64,000 nt of DNA from Thiocystis violascens DSM 198 (GTDB lineage Bacteria; Pseudomonadota; Gammaproteobacteria; Chromatiales; Chromatiaceae), in the NCBI RefSeq assembly GCF_000227745.2, contig NC_018012.1, forward strand, positions 1,769,478 to 1,833,477. The letters are read 5' to 3'. Below are positions 33,469-41,690 of the stretch, piece by piece. How positions within the stretch are numbered: the stretch's first letter is position 1; the number at the start of each line of letters is the position of its first letter. A program made the position numbers and the translations under genes. The notes under the pieces are model-generated. The model was not told the origin of the DNA. It saw nothing but the letters and a program-made list of their open reading frames with translations, and made no database searches.

Positions 33469-34515
33469 ATGACCCAAACCACGACCACCGACGAACTCCG
33501 CCTCGCCCCCTGGCTGGCGGGCCTGCCCATCGCCGCCGCCCTCTGGGTGCTGACCTACGCCCATCTCACCGAACTCGCCGATCTGGCGATCAGCCTGTTC
33601 GGTCTGACCCGCGCGACCCATCTCGGCGAGGCGGTGCATTTCTTTCTCTACGACACGCCCAAGGTGCTGCTCCTGCTGACCGGCATCGTCTTTATCATGG
33701 GCGTGATCCAGACCTTCTTCGCCCCGGAGCGCACCCGCGCCCTGCTCGCCGGACGACGGCTCGGGGTCGGGAATGCCATGGCCGCCTCGCTCGGCATCGT
33801 CACGCCCTTCTGCTCCTGCTCGGCGGTGCCGCTGTTCATCGGCTTCCTCTCCGCCGGGGTGCCGCTCGGCATCACCTTCTCCTTCCTGATCGCCGCGCCC
33901 ATGGTCAACGAGGTGGCGTTGGCGCTGCTGTTGGGGCTGTTCGGCTGGAAGGTGGCGCTGCTCTATCTGGGGATGGGGCTGCTGATCGCCATCGTCGCCG
34001 GACTGATCATCGGCGAGCTGAAGATGGAGCGGCATCTGGAGGATTGGGTGCGTGCCATCCAGGCGGGCGAAGCGATGGCCGCGTCTGGGGGCGATCTCGC
34101 CTGGCCGAAGCGTCTCCATGCCGGGCTCAAGCATGTGCGCGAGATCGTCGGGCGGGTCTGGCCCTATGTGTTGGTCGGCATCGGGCTAGGGGCGCTGATC
34201 CACGGCTATGTGCCGGAGGATTTCATGGCCGCCTTCATGGGCCGCGATGTCTGGTGGGCGGTGCCGGCGGCGGTGGTGCTGGGGGTTCCCATGTATACCA
34301 ATGCCGCCGGTATCATCCCGATCGTCGAGGCGCTGATCGGCAAGGGCGCGGCGCTCGGCACCACGCTCGCCTTCATGATGAGCGTCATCGCGCTCTCGGC
34401 CCCAGAGATGCTGATCCTGCGCAAGGTGCTCAAATGGCCGCTGATCGCAACCTTCATCGGCGTGGTCGCCACCGGTATCCTGCTGGTCGGCTATGTCTTC
34501 AATCTGGTTCTCTAA
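33469..34515 (+). CDS. ArsP/SO_0444-type permease (PF03773)
   Basis: A 348-residue inner-membrane permease with about eight to ten helices. The motif TPFCSCSAVPLFIGFLSAGV (about 118-137) with its CSCS core, and PMYTNAAGIIPIVEAL, are hallmarks of the PF03773 family. Members include ArsP (efflux of organoarsenicals) and a Cu/Zn group. Position at the head of an ars cluster favours arsenical efflux. A long loop (about 186-215) separates the two halves. The stop codon coincides with the first bases of repeat copy B. Confidence 0.88.
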   Translation: MTQTTTTDELRLAPWLAGLPIAAALWVLTYAHLTELADLAISLFGLTRATHLGEAVHFFLYDTPKVLLLLTGIVFIMGVIQTFFAPERTRALLAGRRLGVGNAMAASLGIVTPFCSCSAVPLFIGFLSAGVPLGITFSFLIAAPMVNEVALALLLGLFGWKVALLYLGMGLLIAIVAGLIIGELKMERHLEDWVRAIQAGEAMAASGGDLAWPKRLHAGLKHVREIVGRVWPYVLVGIGLGALIHGYVPEDFMAAFMGRDVWWAVPAAVVLGVPMYTNAAGIIPIVEALIGKGAALGTTLAFMMSVIALSAPEMLILRKVLKWPLIATFIGVVATGILLVGYVFNLVL

Positions 34516-34709
34516 ACCGCGCGCAGCGCGAGATGCTGAGTGTCGCGCGAATTCGACCTTTGACGCATCCACGGCCCCTGACGGAGACGCGGTTTAAGTT
34601 TTTATGTTTTTTAATAGTTTAAACCGCGCTCGCTCCGACCATCGTCGTTGCGGCCAAGATCGATCCAATCCAAAAACATCACAATACCGCGCCGGGCGCG
34701 GTTTAAAAC
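34513..34709 (+). repeat. Two-module palindromic repeat, copy B
   Basis: Modules 34513-34598 and 34617-34709, each with TAAACCGCG/CGCGGTTTA ends and an AT-rich linker between. Interior sequences match copy A closely (for example GCGGCCAAG.TCGATCCAA..CAAAAACATCACA in module 2). It fills the gap between the permease and the thioredoxin-like gene and begins on the permease stop codon. Confidence 0.87.
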
Positions 34710-34722
34710 GGAGTCCATTCCC

Positions 34723-34965
34723 ATGAAAAACATCAAGATCCTCGGCACCGGCTGCCGCAACTGTCAGACCACCCTGAGCCTGGTCGAGGAGGTCGCCCGC
34801 GCCCAGGGCGTCGAGATCGAACTGGAGAAGGTGGATCAGATCCAGGACATCATGCAGTACCGCATCATGGCCACACCGGGGGTGGTGATCGACGGCGAGG
34901 TGGTGCACTCGGGCGGCGTGCCGGATCGCAAGACGGTGGAGGGATGGTTCGCGGCGGCGCAATAA
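34723..34965 (+). CDS. Thioredoxin-like redox-active disulfide protein
   Basis: An 80-residue protein MKNIKILGTGCRNCQTTLSL with the CRNC active-site motif at residues 11-14, and the cis-Pro region MATPGVVIDGEVVHSGGVPD. It belongs to the small thioredoxin group (redox-active disulfide protein 2) often encoded after PF03773 permeases, possibly delivering reducing power or binding As/metal. The start at 34723 excludes the repeat-encoded N-terminal extension. The RBS is unclear (ACGGAG). Confidence 0.86.
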   Translation: MKNIKILGTGCRNCQTTLSLVEEVARAQGVEIELEKVDQIQDIMQYRIMATPGVVIDGEVVHSGGVPDRKTVEGWFAAAQ

Positions 34966-35096
34966 GGCGTTTTCCGGAAAAACGCAGACCCATCAAGAGG
35001 CCGTCAATGGACAGGATGTCTCAAGATGAACTGGGTTTGACCATGACATCCGCTGCGGCAGACGTTTGGCGCCTGAAAAACAGTCATCAAAAATTC

Positions 35097-35122
35097 ATCA
35101 TATACGCAATATTGCATATGAT
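35097..35122. promoter_or_regulatory. Probable ArsR operator
   Basis: ATCATATACGCAA and TTGCATATGAT form a near-perfect inverted repeat in an AT-rich patch about 55 bases before arsR. ArsR repressors bind such sites overlapping the promoter and release them on As(III) binding. Confidence 0.65.
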
Positions 35123-35176
35123 AGGATTTCCGGAAAGAAGTCAGCCACGTCATCAAAACCCTTGCGATGCTCCGCC

Positions 35177-35506
35177 ATGCTCGATCCCCAAGCCTTCTTC
35201 GAGGCCCTTGCCGACCCCATCCGCCGCCGCATCCTGACGATGCTGCTGGAACACGACGAGTTGTGCGTCTGCGATCTGCACAGCGCGCTGGATGCCCCGC
35301 AGCCCAAAATTTCGCGGCATCTGGCGGTTCTGCGCGGCGCGGAATTGGTACTGGCCCGGCGCGACGGGGTCTGGATGCGTTATCGGCTGCATCCGCAACT
35401 CCCGGCCTGGGCACTGCGCATCCTGATGCACATGAAGGACGGACTGGGAACCGAGACGATCACGCCCGCGCCCGCGCCTTCCGTCTGCGCGCCCTGTGAA
35501 ACCTGA
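35177..35506 (+). CDS. arsR: ArsR-family arsenic-responsive repressor
   Basis: A 109-residue winged-helix repressor. The recognition region DELCVCDLHSALDAPQPKIS contains the CVC metal site followed by the DNA-reading helix ISRHLAVLRGAELV. The tail ends SVCAPCET with two extra Cys that could contribute to As(III) sensing. Start MLDPQAFFEALADPIRRRI fits the family; the longer frame from 35066 crosses the operator. It heads arsC and acr3, 38 bases upstream of arsC. Confidence 0.92.
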   Translation: MLDPQAFFEALADPIRRRILTMLLEHDELCVCDLHSALDAPQPKISRHLAVLRGAELVLARRDGVWMRYRLHPQLPAWALRILMHMKDGLGTETITPAPAPSVCAPCET

Positions 35507-35544
35507 TCCCAACCGGCCCGATTCCCCATCAAGCGAGATCGCTC

Positions 35545-35979
35545 ATGAGCACAGCCACCAAGACCGTCCTGGTTCTTTGCACCGGCAATTCATGCCGCTC
35601 GCAGATGGCCGAGATCCTTCTAAATCACGACCTGGCCGGCCGGGTGCGCGCCCTGTCGGCCGGCACCCAGCCGCAGCCCAAGGTGGCGGATGGCGCGATC
35701 GCGGCGCTGCAAGCGATCGGCCTGCCGACCGCGGGGCTCCGCCCCAAGGACATCGACGCGGTCATCGACGAGCCGATCGACCTGGTGGTCACCGTCTGCG
35801 ACAACGCCAAGGAGGTCTGCCCGATCTTTCCGCGCCCGGTGACACAGATCCACCTGCCCTTCCATGACCCCCACGGCGAACCGCTGGCGTCCTTCATCGC
35901 GGTACGCGACGAGATCCGCGCGCGGCTGGTTCCGGCCGTCGCCAAGGCGCTGGGTCTCGACTCGACCGCATCGGAGTAG
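35545..35979 (+). CDS. arsC: Arsenate reductase, low-molecular-weight phosphatase type
   Basis: A 144-residue cytosolic enzyme reducing arsenate to arsenite for export. The P-loop VLVLCTGNSCRSQMAE (C11) is the LMW-phosphatase signature, and VTVCDNAKEVCPIFP carries the two further Cys of the thioredoxin-coupled ArsC triad. PFHDPHGEPLA has the acid/base Asp region. It sits between arsR and acr3 with short spacers. Confidence 0.92.
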   Translation: MSTATKTVLVLCTGNSCRSQMAEILLNHDLAGRVRALSAGTQPQPKVADGAIAALQAIGLPTAGLRPKDIDAVIDEPIDLVVTVCDNAKEVCPIFPRPVTQIHLPFHDPHGEPLASFIAVRDEIRARLVPAVAKALGLDSTASE

Positions 35980-35982
35980 CCC

Positions 35983-37086
35983 ATGTCCGTACAATGCGAA
36001 ATCACTCTCAAACAGGCCGCAGGCGCTCCCATGAGCATCTTCGAGCGCTGGCTGACCCTCTGGGTCGCGCTCTGCATCCTGGTCGGTATCGGGCTAGGTC
36101 AGTTTCTGCCCGCTCCCTTCCAGTTTCTGGGCAAGTTGGAGGTGGCCCAGGTCAATCTGCCAGTGGGCTTGCTCATCTGGGTGATGATCATCCCAATGCT
36201 GATCAAGATCGACTTCGGCGCCCTGCATCAGGTGCGCGATCACTGGAAGGGCATCGGCGTCACCCTGTTCGTCAACTGGGCGGTCAAGCCCTTCTCGATG
36301 GCGCTGTTGGCCTGGCTGTTCATCCGCGGACTCTTCGCCGACTGGCTGCCGGCCGAGCAGCTCGACTCCTACGTCGCCGGGTTGATCCTGCTCGCCGCCG
36401 CGCCCTGCACCGCCATGGTCTTCGTCTGGAGTCGGCTGACCGGGGGCGATCCCTATTTCACCCTGTCGCAGGTCGCGCTCAACGACACCATTATGATCGT
36501 CGCCTTCGCGCCGATCGTGGGGCTGCTGCTGGGGCTATCCGCGATCGTCGTGCCCTGGGACACGCTCCTGATCTCGGTCGCGCTCTATATCGTCATCCCG
36601 GTCATCGTCGCCCAGATCTGGCGCAAGCGGCTGCTCGCCCAGGGCCAGGCGCGCTTCGACGCCACCCTCGACACCCTGGGTCACGCCTCCATCGTCGCCC
36701 TGCTGCTGACCCTGGTGCTGCTGTTCGCCTTCCAGGGCGAGCAGATCCTCGCGCAACCGCTGATCATCGCCCTGCTGGCGGTGCCGATTCTGATCCAGGT
36801 CTTCTTCAACTCGTCGCTGGCCTATTGGCTGAACCGCAAGGTCGGCGAGAAACACAACGTCGCCTGCCCCTCCGCGCTGATCGGGGCCAGCAACTTCTTC
36901 GAGCTGGCGGTGGCGGCGGCCATCGCGCTGTTCGGCTTCCAGTCCGGCGCGGCGCTCGCGACCGTGGTCGGGGTGCTGATCGAGGTGCCGGTGATGCTGC
37001 TGGTGGTGCGGGTGGTCAATCGGAGCAAGGGCTGGTACGAGGCCGGGATTCCGGTCGCGCAGAGAAGCGCCCTTGAAAACGCTTGA
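35983..37086 (+). CDS. acr3: Arsenite efflux transporter ACR3
   Basis: A 367-residue protein with ten membrane helices. APCTAMVFVWSRLTGGDPYF carries the conserved Cys of the ACR3 As(III) site, and NDTIMIVAFAPIVG and GASNFFELAVAAAI are other family motifs. The start at 35983 follows arsC by three bases with RBS GGAG; a second ATG at 36031 (MSIFERWLTLWVALC) is the usual family start and may also be used. It exports arsenite made by ArsC. Confidence 0.95.
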   Translation: MSVQCEITLKQAAGAPMSIFERWLTLWVALCILVGIGLGQFLPAPFQFLGKLEVAQVNLPVGLLIWVMIIPMLIKIDFGALHQVRDHWKGIGVTLFVNWAVKPFSMALLAWLFIRGLFADWLPAEQLDSYVAGLILLAAAPCTAMVFVWSRLTGGDPYFTLSQVALNDTIMIVAFAPIVGLLLGLSAIVVPWDTLLISVALYIVIPVIVAQIWRKRLLAQGQARFDATLDTLGHASIVALLLTLVLLFAFQGEQILAQPLIIALLAVPILIQVFFNSSLAYWLNRKVGEKHNVACPSALIGASNFFELAVAAAIALFGFQSGAALATVVGVLIEVPVMLLVVRVVNRSKGWYEAGIPVAQRSALENA

Positions 37087-37095
37087 TATCCATGG

Positions 37096-38190
37096 TCAGT
37101 CCTCGCGCGAGCGCGCCCCGCTCCACCCCAGCGCCAGCGGATCGTCGGGGTTGACATGCGCCATGAAGCGCAGCCGGCGGTCATTGTTGGTGACCCGGTA
37201 GACCAACCCCATCCAATTCCCAACCACGCCTTGCGCGGTATCGTGCCAGGTGTTGTTCAGCCGGGCGACGATCCGGTCTTCCGGAAAGCCGGGTAACTCG
37301 CGTCCCTGATCCAGGGCCTCCAGAATCTGCCCGCGATGCTCTTCCAGAATGGCGCGCGATTGCAGACTGAAATAATGGTCCGGGAAAGGCGGATAGTCGA
37401 CCCGCGCGCCGGCGGCAAAACGCTTGACCTCGCGCTTGTACTCCTTCAGCAAGGAGATCATGTCGTACTCGGGGTGCCCTTGGAAGAAAATCTGCCGGAA
37501 GCCGTCCGGGCTGACAGCCAGATGCACGCCGGCGTCGTCGCTCTCGGTGAGCACGTGCAGCCCGGCGGCAGCGAACTGCGCGCGGCTGATGTCATTGAAG
37601 CGCGAATGCGGCACATCGAAGCGCGTATTGACATCGCTCACCAGCGGATGCGTCCGCTCCACCACCCGGTGCGCATAAACCCCCCAACACTTCGCCGGCA
37701 GAGGCTGGCGCGCCTGACGGTAGCGAAACTGCATCACGGCATGGGTCGCCAGGCAGGAGCAAAGCGTCGAGCACACATTCTCATAGGCCCAGTCGACCAC
37801 CTCGATCAGCGGTTCCCAGAAGGGTTCCCTGGACAGATCCGAGCCGGTGACATTGGCGCCGGTGACGATCAGCGCATCCAGCCCTTCCTCGCGAATCTTC
37901 TCGAACGGCTCGTAATAGCGCTGGATATATGCTTGGGTCTCGGAACCGCGCGCCAGTGCGTCCAGGGTGAAGGGATGCACGTAAAACTGCGCGATCGGAT
38001 TGCTCTGACCCACCAGTCGGAAAAACTGCCGCTCGGTCGCGGCCAGGGCCGCATCGGGCATCATGTTAAGCAGACCGATATGCAGCTCGCGGATATCCTG
38101 CTGAAGCGCGCGGTCCGGGTCGAGAATCTGTTGACCCTCTTCGCGCAGACGGGCGAAGGTGGGCAGGTCGTTATGGGCAACGATTGGCAT
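37096..38190 (-). CDS. metA: Homoserine O-succinyltransferase
   Basis: A 364-residue enzyme activating homoserine for methionine synthesis. GLLNMMPDAALAATERQFFR is the family N-terminal signature. The nucleophile Cys lies in LCSCLATHAVMQFRYRQ, the His in FFQGHPEYDMISLLKEYKRE and a nearby Glu completes the triad. The C-terminal stretch is longer than in E. coli MetA (about 309 residues), a common variant in this group. The gene converges on acr3 with nine bases between stops and stands apart from metE. Substrate preference (succinyl versus acetyl) is not decided here. Confidence 0.9.
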   Translation of the reverse strand: MPIVAHNDLPTFARLREEGQQILDPDRALQQDIRELHIGLLNMMPDAALAATERQFFRLVGQSNPIAQFYVHPFTLDALARGSETQAYIQRYYEPFEKIREEGLDALIVTGANVTGSDLSREPFWEPLIEVVDWAYENVCSTLCSCLATHAVMQFRYRQARQPLPAKCWGVYAHRVVERTHPLVSDVNTRFDVPHSRFNDISRAQFAAAGLHVLTESDDAGVHLAVSPDGFRQIFFQGHPEYDMISLLKEYKREVKRFAAGARVDYPPFPDHYFSLQSRAILEEHRGQILEALDQGRELPGFPEDRIVARLNNTWHDTAQGVVGNWMGLVYRVTNNDRRLRFMAHVNPDDPLALGWSGARSRED

Positions 38191-38245
38191 GGGGAATGGC
38201 GTTCCTTGGAGGGTTTCCAGGAAAGAGTTTAGCGATTTTCCGTTC

Positions 38246-38296
38246 GTCCCGAAGCCGTTCGTGGTTCGAGTGCCTCACCACGAACGGCTTCGGGAC
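38246..38296. repeat. Perfect 20-base stem palindrome
   Basis: GTCCCGAAGCCGTTCGTGGT and its exact complement are separated by an 11-base loop. A further half copy (TGCTTCGGGACGAACGGCG) follows at 38301-38319. The CGTTCGTGGTTCGA..CACCACGAACGG core resembles the hairpins at 61.2 kb. It lies between metA and the P-loop ATPase gene. Confidence 0.88.
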
Positions 38297-38361
38297 AAAC
38301 TGCTTCGGGACGAACGGCGTCAGACGAGGAGAATGGCATGAGCTATTCCCAGGAAATCGCC

Positions 38362-39243
38362 TTAAATCTCCGCGCGAGGCGTATCGGGTGTCGCCTGGCT
38401 CTCGGAGTGCGCGATCGCCGACTCGATCAGCAGCAGAAAATCCTGCTCGTCGCGCACCCCCGCGACATCCACCGAGGAGACCGTATAGCCATGGGGCCGG
38501 GCGATCGCCTCGTAACGCGGCACCCGCGAGTGGAACAGGCGCGGAAAGACCCAGCGCGTGAAGGCGTCGGGTTCGATTTCGGCGACATAGTCCAGCGCAT
38601 GTTCGGCCAGATAATCCTTGAGCGCGGCGCGCAAAAAATCGGGCCGATAATAGAGCGGCTTGGGATCGGCCTGGGCACGCTGAATCAGCTTGATTTCGTC
38701 CGCCTCCGGCACGCGGATATAGAAAATCAGGCTGTGCCGGGCAAGCAGATCGATGACACGCGGTTCGTCGAGTTCGCACAGACTGCCGCCGACATCGTTC
38801 ACCAGATGCGGATAGCTGTAGATCTCGCGCGCCTTGCGCACGAAATCCGGCACATCGAGCATGGCCGCGATCTCGGCCTCGCGATAGAGCGCCTGACGCC
38901 GGCTGAATTCCGCCAGCGGCAGACCGCCCAGTTCGGGATTGCCGAGCTTGCCGATGAAGCTCAGGACCGGCCCCAGATCGTGAATCTTGATGATGTTGCG
39001 GATGGTGATCCAGTCGCGGCGCAGCAGATCGCGCAGGAAGGGATCGCGCATCGCCCGCGCCTTGATCAGATCCAGGATCGGCTCGTCCAGGTAACGGGTG
39101 CCGATGCGATAGTCGCCCGAATAATGGAACCAGTCGCTGTTGCGCAGCATCGCCGAGAGATAGGTCTTGCCGACCCCGGACATGCCGAGCAGGGTCACGC
39201 ATTTATGCTTCCAGGCGCGGAATTCGTCGACCGTGAACTTCAA
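38362..39243 (-). CDS. P-loop ATPase of unknown function
   Basis: A 293-residue cytosolic protein with Walker A LLGMSGVGKTYLSAML (about 18-33) near the N-terminus. SLIFYIRVPEADEIKLIQRA is a later beta-strand and helix typical of kinase-like P-loop folds. It carries no membrane segment. The size and layout suggest a small nucleoside- or shikimate-kinase-like fold, but no substrate motif is recognised. It lies downstream of cobC on the same strand with an 86-base gap, so the link to cobalamin is only positional. Confidence 0.62.
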   Translation of the reverse strand: MKFTVDEFRAWKHKCVTLLGMSGVGKTYLSAMLRNSDWFHYSGDYRIGTRYLDEPILDLIKARAMRDPFLRDLLRRDWITIRNIIKIHDLGPVLSFIGKLGNPELGGLPLAEFSRRQALYREAEIAAMLDVPDFVRKAREIYSYPHLVNDVGGSLCELDEPRVIDLLARHSLIFYIRVPEADEIKLIQRAQADPKPLYYRPDFLRAALKDYLAEHALDYVAEIEPDAFTRWVFPRLFHSRVPRYEAIARPHGYTVSSVDVAGVRDEQDFLLLIESAIAHSESQATPDTPRAEI

Positions 39244-39329
39244 GGATTAAGACTCCAGCAAAGGGCGAGACGTCAGTCGTCGAGGGTTTCGATGGTAATG
39301 CAGTGCGCGCACCGCTGACTAGCGGCCCG

Positions 39330-39923
39330 TTAAACGCGCGGCGGGACCGACCGATGAAAAACGAGGCTCGTCCGCCAAGGCGGGTCGGGGATCCGCAGAC
39401 GCGTGCGGCTGGCATGAGGAACCTCGAACAGGAAGAAGGCGTCCTCGGACATCCGCAGCACCTCGGCCGCCAGGATCCGGATGACCCCGCCATGCGTGAC
39501 GAGCAGGCTGTGCGGATCGGTCTCGCTCCGCAGAGCGCGCCAGCCGTCCAGGACGCGCGCTCGAAACGCCGTGAAGGTCTCGGCGTCCGGCGGCGTGTAG
39601 CCGACCGGATCGGACCAGAAGTCATGGAGCGCATCGGCCGGAATCTGGTCTGCGGCGAGCCCTTCCCAGGCGCCGAATCCGCGCTCCCGGAACGCCGAAC
39701 GCGCCTCGATCGGCAGCCCCAAGCCGTCGGCCAGCTCGCGCGCGAACTCGATGCAGCGACGCGACGGCGAGCTGAGGATGCGCGTCCAGCCGGCGAGATC
39801 CGCCGTGGCAAGCCGCATCTGCTCCCAGCCGAGCGGACTCAGCGGATCGTCCTGATCGCCGCGAAAACGCGTGCCGCCCTGGACCTCGCCATGGCGCAAT
39901 AGATCCAGGAGACGCTCGGCCAC
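39330..39923 (-). CDS. cobC: Histidine phosphatase, probable alpha-ribazole phosphatase
   Basis: A 197-residue protein of the phosphoglycerate-mutase-like histidine phosphatases. LLRHGEVQGGTRFRGDQDD has the catalytic RHG at about 11-13, SSPSRRCIEFARELA the conserved Arg, and SLLVTHGGVIRILAAEVL the second His. Five bases after cobT's stop on the same strand, it most likely dephosphorylates alpha-ribazole phosphate or adenosylcobalamin phosphate in the last steps of B12 assembly. Confidence 0.85.
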   Translation of the reverse strand: MAERLLDLLRHGEVQGGTRFRGDQDDPLSPLGWEQMRLATADLAGWTRILSSPSRRCIEFARELADGLGLPIEARSAFRERGFGAWEGLAADQIPADALHDFWSDPVGYTPPDAETFTAFRARVLDGWRALRSETDPHSLLVTHGGVIRILAAEVLRMSEDAFFLFEVPHASRTRLRIPDPPWRTSLVFHRSVPPRV

Positions 39924-39927
39924 GATC

Positions 39928-40983
39928 TCAGGCCTCGCTCACCCCGGCCTCCGCGAAGGTGGCCATCCGCTGGTGGACGACGCAGGCGAGCCGCAGCAGG
40001 GGAACCAGGGTCTCCGCCCCGGTCGCCTCGCCGAGCCGCAGCCCCAGGTCGAGATAGGGATCGGCGCCCAGCGCCTCCATCATGTGGCGGTGACCCGGCT
40101 CGGCCGAGCGGTGCGCGAAGAGCATCCAGTCGCGTACACAGGGGTTGAGTCGCACGGCGACAAGCGCGGCCGAACTCATGATGAAGCCGTCCACCAGGAT
40201 TGGCAGCCCCCGCTGGGCGGCGGCGATATAGGCGCCGGCACTGGCCGCGATATCAAAACCGCCAAGCCGGCGCAGCAGTTCGAGCGTTGCGCGGCCGGGC
40301 GCGGCATGGAGCGTCAGGGCCTTGGCAACCACGGCCGCCTTGCGCGAGACGCCGCCGGCATCGAGTCCGGTCCCAGGGCCGGCGAGCGCGGCAGGCTCCA
40401 GACCCAGCAGTGCGCAGGCGAGCGCGGTGGCTGGGGTGGTGTTGCCGATGCCCATCTCGCCGCAGATGAGGAGTCTGGCCCCGTTGGCGAGCGCGCGTTC
40501 GACCGCGGCGCGCCCGAGAGCGAGCGCCGCCGCGAGTTGTTCCTCGGTCATCGCCGGTTCACGCGCGATGTTTCCGCTGCCCGCCCCGAGACGCTCCGAC
40601 CGCACCCCCTCGATCGGACCGGGGTCGGTCACGACCCCCAGGTCGAAGATCTCCATCCGGGCACCGACCGCCTCCGCCATCACCGAGACGGCCGCACCGC
40701 CGCGGGCGATGTTGTGGAGCATCTGGACGCTGACCACCTGCGGAAAAAGCGAGATGCCCTCCGCGGCCACGCCATGATCCGAGACGAACTGGAGGATCTG
40801 GACCGGGTCGGGCGAGGGCGTCGCGGTTCCCTGCATCCCGCAGAGCCGGATGGCCATCTCCTCCAGACGCCCGAGCGACCCTCTGGGCTTGGTGAGCTGA
40901 TCCTGGCGTTGACGCGCCGCTTCGGCGGCCGCCGTATCGATCGACATACATGGATCCTTGATCCAGTCAAGACCCGTGCTCAT
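39928..40983 (-). CDS. cobT: Nicotinate-nucleotide-dimethylbenzimidazole phosphoribosyltransferase
   Basis: A 351-residue enzyme attaching ribose phosphate to dimethylbenzimidazole for the lower ligand. VSDHGVAAEGISLFPQVVSV and LICGEMGIGNTTPATALACA are diagnostic, and the catalytic Glu lies near FIMSSAALVAVRLNPCVRDW. The RBS is GAGGG before the ATG at 40983. The 250 bases upstream contain only small hairpins and no convincing gene. It may formerly have been under the B12 riboswitch at 43.4-43.6 kb, now separated by an IS. Confidence 0.94.
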   Translation of the reverse strand: MSTGLDWIKDPCMSIDTAAAEAARQRQDQLTKPRGSLGRLEEMAIRLCGMQGTATPSPDPVQILQFVSDHGVAAEGISLFPQVVSVQMLHNIARGGAAVSVMAEAVGARMEIFDLGVVTDPGPIEGVRSERLGAGSGNIAREPAMTEEQLAAALALGRAAVERALANGARLLICGEMGIGNTTPATALACALLGLEPAALAGPGTGLDAGGVSRKAAVVAKALTLHAAPGRATLELLRRLGGFDIAASAGAYIAAAQRGLPILVDGFIMSSAALVAVRLNPCVRDWMLFAHRSAEPGHRHMMEALGADPYLDLGLRLGEATGAETLVPLLRLACVVHQRMATFAEAGVSEA

Positions 40984-41237
40984 GACGTCACCCTCATCGG
41001 ATCGTTGGACAGGAGCGAAAGACGACTCGGCCGGGTGACGCCGTTCGCTGCGGCGTCCCCTGACGCCTTCTCACCTCCCGGGGAACGGGAGCTTTCGCGC
41101 GCCCGCGGCGCTTCTATCACGGCAAGATGATCATTCATTGGATCGTCGACGATGTAAGTGGAAAGCGAAAAGATGGCTCGGTTGGACCGATCCGCGCGGA
41201 AAAGCATCTGATAATGGGATGCCAGGGTCATAGGATA

Positions 41238-41594
41238 TCAATTGATACCGCATCCTCCCGCATCCCGGTCGCTGGCACGAAGCTGCAGGAGAAGACGGGC
41301 GCGCCCATCCAAGGCATCCGATAATTGCATGGATATCATTTCCTCGATATCGGAATCATTTTCCGCTCTCGAACGACATGCCTGTTCGTGGATGCATTTT
41401 TCTCCATTCAATGCAATCCAGGCGGCGCGAAAACCGTATAGCCAGGCGCCTTGAGCGATCATATCGTTCAACGGAGGAAAGCATTCGTCGCTTCTATTAC
41501 CCTTGCAGACATCCCAGCCCGCATCGAACCAAAAATCGAATAATGCATCGAAATGGTCCATTTCATTCGGCCTTGAGATGAATTCGGGTTCCAT
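41238..41594 (-). CDS. Hypothetical protein between cobT and the IS
   Basis: About 118 residues starting MEPEFISRPNEMDHFDALFD, with RBS GGTGGAAG. The segment DVCKGNRSDECFPPLND..AQGAWLYGFRAAW faintly resembles the ribosome-modulation-factor pattern (GxS..xCP...WLxGWR), but spacing differs and I do not assign it. It is followed on the same strand by cobT 254 bases away. It may once have been the first gene after the B12 riboswitch. Confidence 0.45.
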   Translation of the reverse strand: MEPEFISRPNEMDHFDALFDFWFDAGWDVCKGNRSDECFPPLNDMIAQGAWLYGFRAAWIALNGEKCIHEQACRSRAENDSDIEEMISMQLSDALDGRARLLLQLRASDRDAGGCGIN

Positions 41595-41690
41595 ACGTCT
41601 TCCACCCATTGCAAGGTTTGCGCGCGGATCCGTGAGTGGTGAAGGACAGAAGCTCTCCGCTTACCGAATCTGGGGCAAGTAGCTCACTCG

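Noticed and set aside
40980..41231. 83-codon ORF directly before cobT
   Set aside because: It reads through two hairpins and has low-complexity Ser/Arg composition, so it is more likely leader DNA than a gene.
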